Below are positions 1-5,077 of a stretch of 5,077 nt of DNA, in pieces; position 1 is the stretch's first letter, and every line of letters begins with the position of its first letter. The position numbers and the translations under genes were made by a program. This DNA is from Treponema sp. (GTDB lineage: Bacteria > Spirochaetota > Spirochaetia > Treponematales > Breznakiellaceae): the NCBI GenBank assembly GCA_031259345.1, contig JAIRLQ010000255.1:1-5077 (forward strand), read 5' to 3'. The notes beneath the pieces are model-generated. The model did not search any database, was not told the origin of the DNA, and saw only the letters and a program-made list of their open reading frames with translations.

Positions 1-1400
1 ATTCTGTCGGACAGGGCAAATATTTCCGGCAGTTCCGAAGAAATCATAATGATTGCCTTGCCCTGTTTTGCCAATTCATTCATCAGAAGATAAATTTCGT
101 ACTTTGCCCCTACATCAATCCCGCGGGTAGGTTCATCAAGAATCAGAATATCCGCATCATTAAAAAGCCACTTGGCAAGCACTACTTTCTGCTGGTTCCC
201 CCCGGAAAGATTTGACAATTTCTGGTTTAAAGACGGAGTCTTTATGGAAAGCCGTTTTACCAGTTTTTCACTTTCGTCCATTTCTTTTTTACGGTTAAGC
301 CAAAAACGGTTTGATATTTTTCTTAAATTGGTTATGGTGATATTTCTTGAAACGCTGTAATCCACCGCCAGCCCTTCGTCTTTTCTGTCTTCGGGAAGAA
401 GGCCGATAGAAAAACGTTTGGCGTCCATGGTCGACGCGATTTTGACTGTTTTTCCCTTTAGCCTAAAAGTTCCTTTTTCAATTTTATCGGCCCCAAAAAC
501 CGCGCGGGCGATTTCGGTACGGCCTGAACCAACCAGGCCGGCAATACCCAAAATCTCTCCCCTGCGCAGGGTAAAGTTAATATCCTCAAGGAAACCCGGC
601 GTAAAAAGATCCCCCACTTCCAGAATGATATCCCCCGCGCAGTAATCACGAGGCGGAAATTCCACATCTACAGAACGGCCTACCATCTGCTCAATAAGAT
701 TGGCTTTATTTGTTCCCGCCACGTCCTGGGTGCTGATATAATGACCGTCCCTAAGCACCGTTACCCTGTCGCAAATCTGAAACACTTCTTCCAGTTTGTG
801 GGAAATATAAATGATGGTAACCCCTGCCTTTTGCAGATCTTTTATAATAATAAAGAGCTTACGGATTTCTTCGCTTGTCAGCGTAGCGGTCGGCTCATCC
901 ATAATAATTATTTTTGAATTGAGCAATAAAGCTTTGGCAATTTCTACCATCTGCTTTTCCGCGATTGACAGTTCCGAAACCGGAAGATCCGGATTAATTT
1001 CAAAATCAATACTTTTCATAAATTGCGTAAATTGTTCGCGCAATTTTTTCCATTCAATTTTACCAAAGCGGCTTGTTTTAAGACGCCCCAAAAACGCATT
1101 TTCCACTGCCGTTAGGGTGGGCACCAGATTTAATTCCTGAAATACAATTCCTACACCGCCCTCGGTAGCCTCTTTCCGGTTGTGAAACAATACTTCTTTT
1201 CCGTCAATTACAATGCTTCCGGAGTCTTGCCTGAAAGCGCCGGACAGAATTTTCATTAATGTGGATTTCCCTGCGCCGTTTTCCCCAACAAGGGCGTGAA
1301 CCTCTCCCGGTTTAACGCTGAAAGAGACATCTACCAACGCTTTTACATTTCCGCCAAAAGTTTTTGTAATATTTTCCATCTCTAGGATGCAGTCAGACAT
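1..1400 (-). CDS. Sugar ABC transporter ATP-binding protein, CUT2 (RbsA/XylG/MglA) type, partial at the left edge
   Basis: This is the cytoplasmic ATPase that powers import of a monosaccharide or polyol through an ABC importer. The 466 visible residues hold two fused nucleotide-binding domains, the family arrangement (usual length about 500, so roughly 30 C-terminal residues lie outside the window). Domain 1 has Walker A GENGAGKST (residues 39-47), Q-loop Q88, a degenerate signature LSIAEKQ (144-150), Walker B IIIMDEPT (164-171) and H-loop H201. Domain 2 has the degenerate Walker A GLVGSGRTE (288-296), the family motif LLPEDRKDEGL (334-344), signature LSGGNQQ (398-404), Walker B ILILDEPTRGID (418-429) and SSE (454-456) in place of the H-loop His. 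Domain 2 is probably catalytically weak, as is normal in this family. The ATG start begins MSDCILEMENITKTFGG and has an AGGGGGGG ribosome site 10 nt upstream. It follows the binding-protein gene after 112 bp, so its partner is clear. The substrate is not. Confidence 0.95.
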   Translation of the reverse strand, partial: MSDCILEMENITKTFGGNVKALVDVSFSVKPGEVHALVGENGAGKSTLMKILSGAFRQDSGSIVIDGKEVLFHNRKEATEGGVGIVFQELNLVPTLTAVENAFLGRLKTSRFGKIEWKKLREQFTQFMKSIDFEINPDLPVSELSIAEKQMVEIAKALLLNSKIIIMDEPTATLTSEEIRKLFIIIKDLQKAGVTIIYISHKLEEVFQICDRVTVLRDGHYISTQDVAGTNKANLIEQMVGRSVDVEFPPRDYCAGDIILEVGDLFTPGFLEDINFTLRRGEILGIAGLVGSGRTEIARAVFGADKIEKGTFRLKGKTVKIASTMDAKRFSIGLLPEDRKDEGLAVDYSVSRNITITNLRKISNRFWLNRKKEMDESEKLVKRLSIKTPSLNQKLSNLSGGNQQKVVLAKWLFNDADILILDEPTRGIDVGAKYEIYLLMNELAKQGKAIIMISSELPEIFALSDR

Positions 1401-1410
1401 AGGCGCGTAT

Positions 1411-1418
1411 CCCCCCCT
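1411..1418 (-). promoter_or_regulatory. Ribosome binding site of the ATPase gene, containing a G7 run
   Basis: On the minus strand the sequence is AGGGGGGG, 10 nt before the ATG at 1400. It is G-rich rather than a clean AGGAGG, and the spacing is on the long side. Translation may be weaker than for the two GGAGG-led genes upstream, which would fit the lower need for ATPase than for binding protein. Confidence 0.55.
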
Positions 1419-1444
1419 GTAATGCTGTATGCCTTTTTAACAAA

Positions 1445-1489
1445 GGGCCGGCCCGGAAGCGCGGATTTACCGCACTTCCCGACCAGCCC
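1445..1489 (-). terminator. Large intercistronic RNA hairpin after the binding-protein gene (mRNA stabiliser or partial terminator)
   Basis: In the minus-strand transcript two 20-nt arms (1489-1470 and 1464-1445) pair around a 5-nt loop, with 16 Watson-Crick pairs, three G-U wobbles and one G-G mismatch. The wobbles pair only in minus-strand RNA; on the plus strand they would be A-C mismatches. The structure is therefore built for this transcript. It begins 23 nt past the binding-protein stop codon. The following UUUGUUAAAAAGG is only a weak U tract, so full termination is unlikely. Importer operons often carry such a stem after the binding-protein gene, protecting its mRNA from 3' decay and lowering expression of the genes beyond. 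I infer that role here. Confidence 0.8.
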
Positions 1490-1512
1490 ATTTTACTTAA
1501 CAGGACTTTTTT

Positions 1513-2499
1513 TTACCAGCCCCAGCCTCTCCATTCTTCAATGTTCTCTTTGGTAACCAGGGGGCTTGAGCATTTAAGCCACTGGGAATCCCCGGGCTTT
1601 ATCTCGCCGTTCATAACTTTAATAACAGCTTCCACGCCAAGCTGGCCTTCTTCTTTTGCGGAATGAAGAACCGAACCGTAAAGAGTACCCGCGTCAATGG
1701 CGGCGCAGCCTACATTGTTCGCGCCGGTGGACACAGCCTTGAGTTTACCGGTCATGCCCGCCTGGGCAATGGCCTGCTGGGCGCCCTGGAAAATACCATC
1801 GTCGTGGGTAAAGAGAAAATCAATCTGATCCCCAAAGCGGGTGATATAATCCTGCATAATGGTCATGGCTTTGGCGGGGTCCCACCCGTCAACATTCTGT
1901 GAAGCCAGCACTTTTATGTTGGGATATTTGGAAACGATGTTCATAAAACCCTTTTGCCTGTTGGTAGCCGGATCTGTACCGGGGGCGCCTTCCAAGATAA
2001 CCACATTGCCGCCTTTGGCTCCCAGTTGATCAACGCATGCCTGGCCGGCGACTTCGCCCATGTTAACGTTATCTGGGCCGGCGAACACAGTTATCGACTT
2101 CATAACCGAATCGTCGGCCATAGAGTCAATAACCGCATAGGGTATACCCGCCTGGTTCAGGGTGTTGATGATGGTTATGCTTCCTTCCTTGTCAGCGGGG
2201 AAGTAAATAATCCCATCGTATTTCTGGCTGATGGCATTCTTGATCTGATCAAGCTGAACAGATGCCGAAGCCTGCCCGTCAACAATGGTCAGGTCAATGT
2301 TGTTTTGCGCCGCCGTCTCAAGAGCCTGCCTGTTAAGGGGGGCACAGAAGGGGGCTGTATTAAAGGCGTTGGTAAAGAACACCCGTTTTTTCCCGGACCC
2401 GCCGCTTGACCCCGACTGCTGTCCGCCTCCGGCGAACACAGGAACTGCCATGGCCAACACAATAAGAGAGGCCAACACAATCGTAATTCTCTTCTTCAT
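1513..2499 (-). CDS. Periplasmic sugar-binding protein of a CUT2-type ABC importer (ribose/galactose-binding-like, Peripla_BP_4 family)
   Basis: This protein captures the transported sugar or polyol in the periplasm and hands it to the membrane permease. It has 328 residues, normal for the family. Residues 1-23 form a signal peptide (KKR, a hydrophobic core, then VPVFA), with likely cleavage before GGGQQ. No lipobox cysteine is present, so it looks soluble rather than a lipoprotein. Residues 24-38 are a Gly/Ser/Gln linker. The two-lobe core starts at KKRVFFTNAF (37-46). Family landmarks include YDGIIYFPAD (94-103), VIDS (123-126), GAPGTDPATNRQKGF (171-185, with the conserved R181), FTHDDGIFQGA (230-240) and the hinge-return STGANNVG (257-264). 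It ends in an unusual aromatic tail, WRGWGW. A strong GGAGG site (2506-2510) lies 6 nt before the ATG. By eye, pocket residues differ from those of E. coli RbsB, so ribose is not assumed. Confidence 0.93.
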   Translation of the reverse strand: MKKRITIVLASLIVLAMAVPVFAGGGQQSGSSGGSGKKRVFFTNAFNTAPFCAPLNRQALETAAQNNIDLTIVDGQASASVQLDQIKNAISQKYDGIIYFPADKEGSITIINTLNQAGIPYAVIDSMADDSVMKSITVFAGPDNVNMGEVAGQACVDQLGAKGGNVVILEGAPGTDPATNRQKGFMNIVSKYPNIKVLASQNVDGWDPAKAMTIMQDYITRFGDQIDFLFTHDDGIFQGAQQAIAQAGMTGKLKAVSTGANNVGCAAIDAGTLYGSVLHSAKEEGQLGVEAVIKVMNGEIKPGDSQWLKCSSPLVTKENIEEWRGWGW

Positions 2500-2505
2500 A
2501 CTCTT

Positions 2506-2510
2506 CCTCC
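2506..2510 (-). promoter_or_regulatory. Strong ribosome binding site of the binding-protein gene, directly after a U10 run
   Basis: GGAGG sits 6 nt before the ATG at 2499, near-ideal spacing. Immediately upstream on the transcript is a run of ten U residues (2520-2511). A single-stranded U tract next to a Shine-Dalgarno sequence can help 30S/S1 binding, which would suit a highly made binding protein. Confidence 0.8.
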
Positions 2511-2538
2511 AAAAAAAAAATTTACCGGCCAGGCCGGC
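2511..2538 (-). terminator. GC-rich hairpin plus U10 tract between dehydrogenase and binding-protein genes (possible terminator or attenuator)
   Basis: On the minus-strand transcript GCCGGC (2538-2533), loop CUG, and GCCGGU (2529-2524) form a six-pair stem, the outermost pair G-U. It is followed by AAA and then ten U residues (2520-2511). It starts 12 nt past the dehydrogenase stop codon. This resembles an intrinsic terminator, but the three A residues between stem and U tract weaken the case, and the U tract runs straight into the ribosome site of the next gene. Partial termination, or processing that separates the two cistrons, is as likely as full termination. Confidence 0.5.
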
Positions 2539-2550
2539 TAATGCACAAAT

Positions 2551-3627
2551 TTAATTTATCACAACAATTCCTTTAATTTTATCTCCTTTCCCCTCTTTCA
2601 TAAACCTGATCCCTTTCTCGGTCTCTTCCAGAGAAAATTTGTGGGTAACAAGGGGTTCTACTTTAACCTGCCCCGAAGCCATAACGGCGAACACATTGTC
2701 CCACACCAGGGGCGCAAGCCAGGAAAACTTTAAAGTACGTTCGGCCTGGAGCGCGTCAAGAACAGGTATCTTAAGTTCATCTTTGGGACCCGGCAAACCG
2801 AAGTACACTATAGTGGAGCAGGGCCCGGTCAGGTTCAGGGCGTCCTCCACGGCATTCATGTTACCGGTTGCTACAATACAGCGGGGCGCTTTTTCGCCCG
2901 AGTTTATTTCAATTACCTTCTGTTCGACAGAAGCCGCGTAATAAGGCGACGCTGTCTCCCTGCTGTTGATTACATGAGTCGCCCCCAATTCTTTGGCTTT
3001 TACAAGGCCGAAATCATGAGCCCCTATGGCGATCACCTTGCCCGCCCCCGCGGCTTTTACCAGTTGAACCATCATCAAACCTATACTGCCCAGACCGTAA
3101 ACAAGCGCGGTCTGCCCCAGCTTTATATCAAGAAGGGTTACGCCATGGGTAGAACAGGCCACAGGTTCCGCCAGGGCGGCAGATTCAAAACTTACCTCGT
3201 TGGGGATCTTGTAGACGTGGGTGTACTTTACCTTGACATATTCGGCAAAACATCCGTTAACCGAAACGCCTATCACCTCACAGTGCCCGCATTCATGGAA
3301 TTCCCCGCGCATACAGGCAGGACAGGCGTTACATTGCTGTACCGGGTTAATGGCCACACGGTCGCCTTCCTTAAAGAGGCCCAAGCCCGCGGGAATGCCG
3401 CCGAGAGAGACAATCACCCCCGCCGCTTCGTGTCCCAGATAAAGAGGCCCCTTGCCGGAGGCAGTACCCAAAGGGCTATGACCGTAATAATAGGAAACAT
3501 CGGAACCGCAGATACCCACGGCCTTAACTTTAACAAGAACTTCATTGTCCGAGATTACAGGAATGTCCTCGTCCTCAAATCTCATTACTTCGGGTTCATA
3601 AAAATTCCAGGCTTTCATCTTTGCCAC
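2551..3627 (-). CDS. Zinc-dependent medium-chain alcohol/polyol dehydrogenase (sorbitol/threonine dehydrogenase-like)
   Basis: This cytoplasmic oxidoreductase interconverts a secondary alcohol on a polyol or sugar and the matching ketone, using a nicotinamide cofactor. It has 358 residues, typical of the family. The N-terminal GroES-like domain carries the catalytic zinc set C40 (GICGSD), H66-E67 (GHEAAG) and E154 (ALAEP). The structural-zinc lobe has C99, C102, C105 and C113 (CxxCxxCx7C). The Rossmann domain has GLGSIG (178-183). At the end of the second strand, where NAD-preferring relatives usually have Asp, it reads G202-A203-H204, which hints at NADP(H). I choose the GTG start at 3627 because AAGGAG lies 6 nt upstream. 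An ATG three codons later (3618) is 15 nt from that site, and a longer ATG reading from 3675 would overlap the upstream gene. Only 13 bp separate it from the cupin gene, so the two are probably co-translated. The exact substrate is unknown. Confidence 0.93.
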   Translation of the reverse strand: MAKMKAWNFYEPEVMRFEDEDIPVISDNEVLVKVKAVGICGSDVSYYYGHSPLGTASGKGPLYLGHEAAGVIVSLGGIPAGLGLFKEGDRVAINPVQQCNACPACMRGEFHECGHCEVIGVSVNGCFAEYVKVKYTHVYKIPNEVSFESAALAEPVACSTHGVTLLDIKLGQTALVYGLGSIGLMMVQLVKAAGAGKVIAIGAHDFGLVKAKELGATHVINSRETASPYYAASVEQKVIEINSGEKAPRCIVATGNMNAVEDALNLTGPCSTIVYFGLPGPKDELKIPVLDALQAERTLKFSWLAPLVWDNVFAVMASGQVKVEPLVTHKFSLEETEKGIRFMKEGKGDKIKGIVVIN

Positions 3628-3633
3628 AGCTAT

Positions 3634-3639
3634 CTCCTT
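3634..3639 (-). promoter_or_regulatory. Ribosome binding site that decides the GTG start of the dehydrogenase
   Basis: AAGGAG lies 6 nt before the GTG at 3627 and directly after the stop codon of the upstream gene (3641-3643). Correct spacing to GTG, against 15 nt to the nearest ATG, is the reason for assigning a GTG start. The tight junction suggests translational coupling. Confidence 0.75.
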
Positions 3640-3640
3640 A

Positions 3641-4843
3641 TCATTTTTTCTGCGGCATGCCGCAATCCGGGCCAAAATGTTTTAAAATAACCAGGGGCTC
3701 AAAGGGGGAAGTGTTTTTTATCCTTACCCCTTCACCGGCTTTTTTGTGGCACACATAAAATTCGTCGGCCGTAAGCTGCCCATACCGGATAAGGGTTGGA
3801 GACTCACATACAAAATCCTCAAAACAGCCCCTGCCCTGAACCACCAGACAGCCATAAGCCGCCCTGTCCTTTACGGTCGCGGTTTTACCCGGCTCTACCG
3901 TAAGCTCTTTTGCCGCCACAAAATCGTTGCCGTAGCACACCCAGTTTTGAACCCAGCCTTCGCCTTTTATATCTTCCACAGGGGCGCGGAAATAACGTTC
4001 CCGGTAATTCGGGAGGATGTTCATTTCCCAGTCGATGGTATCCATGATGGCGTCAAGGTCGCGTTCCTTGCCTTTGGGAAGATAACCGGAAAGCCAGTGA
4101 TAATCGAAAATCTCCCCGGAACCGACAACATTTTCCCACATGGCCATAACATCGCTGTTCCACTGGGGCTCGTAGGTACACAGGCTGCCCGGCGCGTGAA
4201 CCACCCCGGCGGGGGTAAACCAACCGGTACCCAGCTCAACCTGGAAAGCCCGGGAAAGCTCCAGTATGCGGTTATTGGCCGTTTCGTATACCGCAAGCCG
4301 GGCCCGCACTTCATCTTTGCTTACCGAAGGATCAAAACCGAAAAAAGAAGTAGGGCGGGTACCCAGATGATTATTATACTGCTTGGGAAAGAAATAGTGC
4401 TCGTGCTTGGGGTTTACCCCCACCTTCCTGCAGGCCTCTTCCCGGTGGTGTACATGGTGAAAAAGCGGCTCATTATAATCGTAAAATTTGGAATACATGG
4501 GCCAGGTGCCGTATGTATCCATTAAAGCCTGACCAAAAAGCTGCGGCCCCAACTGATCCACAAATTCCTTAAACAGGATAACATGATCCGGGTTATTGTC
4601 AACGTTGACAAAGCTCAAACCCTCGTGTTCGCCCCCGCCTTCGGTCTCTACCTTTGTAATGGAAGAAAACCAGCGTTCCACGATGGCGCCCCGCTTCATG
4701 CCCATGGCATAATAATCGTCCGGGTGCAGGCGTATGCGTTTACCGGGGCGGTTAAAGGGACGGGGCACCCACGTGGGCGTTAAAGACAGAACGCCGTTCC
4801 CCTTTTCAAGAATATCGTGCAAGGTTTTTCTGTCCGTAGTCAT
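3641..4843 (-). CDS. Mannose-6-phosphate isomerase-like two-domain cupin protein, substrate unknown
   Basis: This is a predicted cytoplasmic metal-dependent cupin, probably acting on a sugar or sugar phosphate. Its 400 residues track class I phosphomannose isomerase order. WPMYSKFYDYNEPLFHHVHH (114-133) matches the K...PLSxQxHP block. KHEHYFF (146-152) matches the KPE block. TPAGVVHAPG (210-219) matches PAGxxHA. YEPQWNSD (224-231) matches the QQNSD block. The implied metal ligands are H130, H132, E148 and H216, where the first position is Gln in known enzymes. The Arg that normally follows SDxxx is Met235 here. A second, C-terminal cupin (about 297-395, YGCLVVQGRG at 330-339) lacks metal ligands. 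These changes argue against true mannose-6-phosphate isomerase; an isomerase or epimerase on another sugar, or a lyase, remains possible. The ATG start has GGAGG 6 nt upstream. It is the first gene of the operon, behind the LacI-type operator. Confidence 0.8.
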   Translation of the reverse strand: MTTDRKTLHDILEKGNGVLSLTPTWVPRPFNRPGKRIRLHPDDYYAMGMKRGAIVERWFSSITKVETEGGGEHEGLSFVNVDNNPDHVILFKEFVDQLGPQLFGQALMDTYGTWPMYSKFYDYNEPLFHHVHHREEACRKVGVNPKHEHYFFPKQYNNHLGTRPTSFFGFDPSVSKDEVRARLAVYETANNRILELSRAFQVELGTGWFTPAGVVHAPGSLCTYEPQWNSDVMAMWENVVGSGEIFDYHWLSGYLPKGKERDLDAIMDTIDWEMNILPNYRERYFRAPVEDIKGEGWVQNWVCYGNDFVAAKELTVEPGKTATVKDRAAYGCLVVQGRGCFEDFVCESPTLIRYGQLTADEFYVCHKKAGEGVRIKNTSPFEPLVILKHFGPDCGMPQKK

Positions 4844-4849
4844 TACAGC

Positions 4850-4854
4850 CCTCC
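4850..4854 (-). promoter_or_regulatory. Ribosome binding site of the operon's first gene
   Basis: GGAGG (within AGGAGGG) lies 6 nt before the ATG at 4843. It fixes the start of the cupin protein at MTTDRKTL. Confidence 0.85.
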
Positions 4855-4891
4855 TATTCCGACAGGCTTAGGCAATCTTTTAGTTTGTCGA

Positions 4892-4907
4892 ATTTAATCG
4901 ATTAAAT
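4892..4907. promoter_or_regulatory. LacI-family-type operator (16-bp perfect palindrome)
   Basis: ATTTAATCGATTAAAT is a perfect palindrome centred on CG, the hallmark of LacI/GalR-family sites (AAnCGnTT core). It lies 9 nt downstream of the -10 element, so it spans about +3 to +18 of the predicted transcript. A bound repressor would block initiation or early elongation. A sugar-responsive LacI-family repressor released by the transported substrate or a derivative is the natural inference, but no repressor gene is visible in the window. Confidence 0.7.
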
Positions 4908-4916
4908 AATAATGGT

Positions 4917-4945
4917 ATTGTAACCCCCCTTTATTTAAAAAGCAA
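4917..4945 (-). promoter_or_regulatory. Sigma-70-type promoter of the operon
   Basis: On the minus strand, -35 TTGCTT (4945-4940) and -10 TACAAT (4922-4917, five of six consensus bases) are separated by exactly 17 bp. The predicted start is near 4910, giving a leader of about 66 nt. The spacer contains a run of six G residues (4929-4924). A- and T-tracts upstream (about 4947-4962) may act as an UP element. This is the best promoter seen in the window and is presumed to drive all four genes. Confidence 0.7.
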
Positions 4946-5030
4946 GAAAAATTTAAAAAAAATACACTTCTGCTTTAAGAATTTGATATTTATCCTAAAG
5001 CGCCATGCAACTGGGGGTCATATATATAGC

Positions 5031-5077
5031 AGGAAGGGCAAAATATGTACAATAGGGAGCCATTCCCAAACCCCGCT
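5031..5077 (+). CDS. Possible start of a divergent gene, partial at the right edge
   Basis: AGGAAGG (5031-5037) lies 7 nt before an ATG at 5045, and the frame stays open for the 11 codons left (MYNREPFPNPA). The coding part would be 5045 onward. The position, divergent from a sugar operon with a LacI-type operator between, is where a regulator or another sugar gene often sits. Eleven residues are too few to recognise a family, and they do not resemble a typical LacI-family N-terminus. No convincing plus-strand promoter was found upstream. This is a candidate only. Confidence 0.3.

Noticed and set aside
144..150. Degenerate signature LSIAEKQ in ATPase domain 1 as a sign of inactivation (positions given as residues)
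   Set aside because: RbsA and MglA relatives also depart from LSGGQ at this site, and the Walker A, Walker B and H-loop residues of the domain are intact.
172..1140. Frames within the ATPase region (172-360, 418-645 and 811-1140 on plus; 458-667 on minus)
   Set aside because: The minus-strand frame from 1400 carries every ABC ATPase motif in order without interruption, so these are shadows.
1401..1444. Separate promoter for the ATPase gene
   Set aside because: Only TTGTTA and TTACAG with a 15-bp spacer were found, a weak match with poor spacing.
1663..2554. Plus-strand frames opposite the binding-protein gene (1663-1902, 1954-2409, 2285-2554)
   Set aside because: They are antisense shadows of a well-recognised periplasmic binding protein and no product is recognisable.
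3651..3664. Perfect 14-bp palindrome TGCGGCATGCCGCA near the cupin stop codon
   Set aside because: It encodes the last codons (CGMPQ) of the cupin protein, gives only a five-pair stem and is followed by purines, not a U tract, on the transcribed strand. Not a terminator.
3628..3675. ATG at 3675 as start of the dehydrogenase
   Set aside because: It would overlap the end of the cupin gene and add 16 residues (starting MARIAACRRK) not expected in the family. The GTG at 3627 has a correctly spaced AAGGAG.
2974..4525. Long plus-strand reading frames opposite the dehydrogenase and cupin genes (2974-3690 and 3746-4525)
   Set aside because: Their translations show no domain or motif, they lack good ribosome sites, and the minus strand encodes clear conserved enzymes over the same bases.
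4983..5026. TTGATA and TATATA as a plus-strand promoter for the divergent gene
   Set aside because: The spacing is 32 bp, far from 17, and a start after TATATA would leave no room for the ribosome site.
5005..5055. Short plus-strand frame MQLGVIYIAGRAKYVQ
   Set aside because: Sixteen residues, no ribosome binding site before its ATG and nothing recognisable. The ATG at 5045 is the better candidate.

Overview
This window reads as part of one carbohydrate-uptake and metabolism operon, transcribed entirely on the minus strand (right to left), plus the start of a possible divergent gene at the right edge. The style points to a spirochaete of the Treponema/Spirochaeta group. The evidence for that is the binding-protein leader ending in VFA followed by a Gly/Gln/Ser-rich stretch, mixed GC content, strong GGAGG ribosome binding sites, and the sugar ABC importer arrangement. 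This assignment rests on resemblance, not on a marker gene.

Layout in transcription order: (1) 4845-5077 is a control region. It has a good sigma-70-type promoter (-35 TTGCTT, 17-bp spacer, -10 TACAAT) and a 16-bp perfect palindrome centred on CG, typical of LacI-family operators, placed just after the predicted transcription start. (2) 4843-3641 encodes a 400-residue two-domain cupin protein resembling class I mannose-6-phosphate isomerase but with altered active-site positions. (3) 3627-2551 encodes a zinc-dependent medium-chain polyol/alcohol dehydrogenase, 13 bp downstream. (4) 2499-1513 encodes a periplasmic sugar-binding protein of the ribose/galactose (CUT2) type. (5) 1400 to the left edge encodes the two-domain ATPase of the same importer; about 30 C-terminal residues are missing. 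A permease would be expected just outside the window.

The genes make sense together: a binding protein and ATPase import a sugar or polyol, the dehydrogenase interconverts its hydroxyl and keto forms, and the isomerase-like cupin acts on the sugar or a derivative. The substrate cannot be read from the sequence, and three proteins show departures from their best-known relatives at substrate or cofactor positions. Two RNA hairpins flank the binding-protein gene, one before its ribosome binding site and a large one after its stop codon. They probably set its expression apart from its neighbours. I saw no CRISPR array, tRNA, rRNA, insertion sequence or phage gene. This is mainly a recognisable metabolic operon; the novelty lies in enzyme specificity and in the regulatory junctions.
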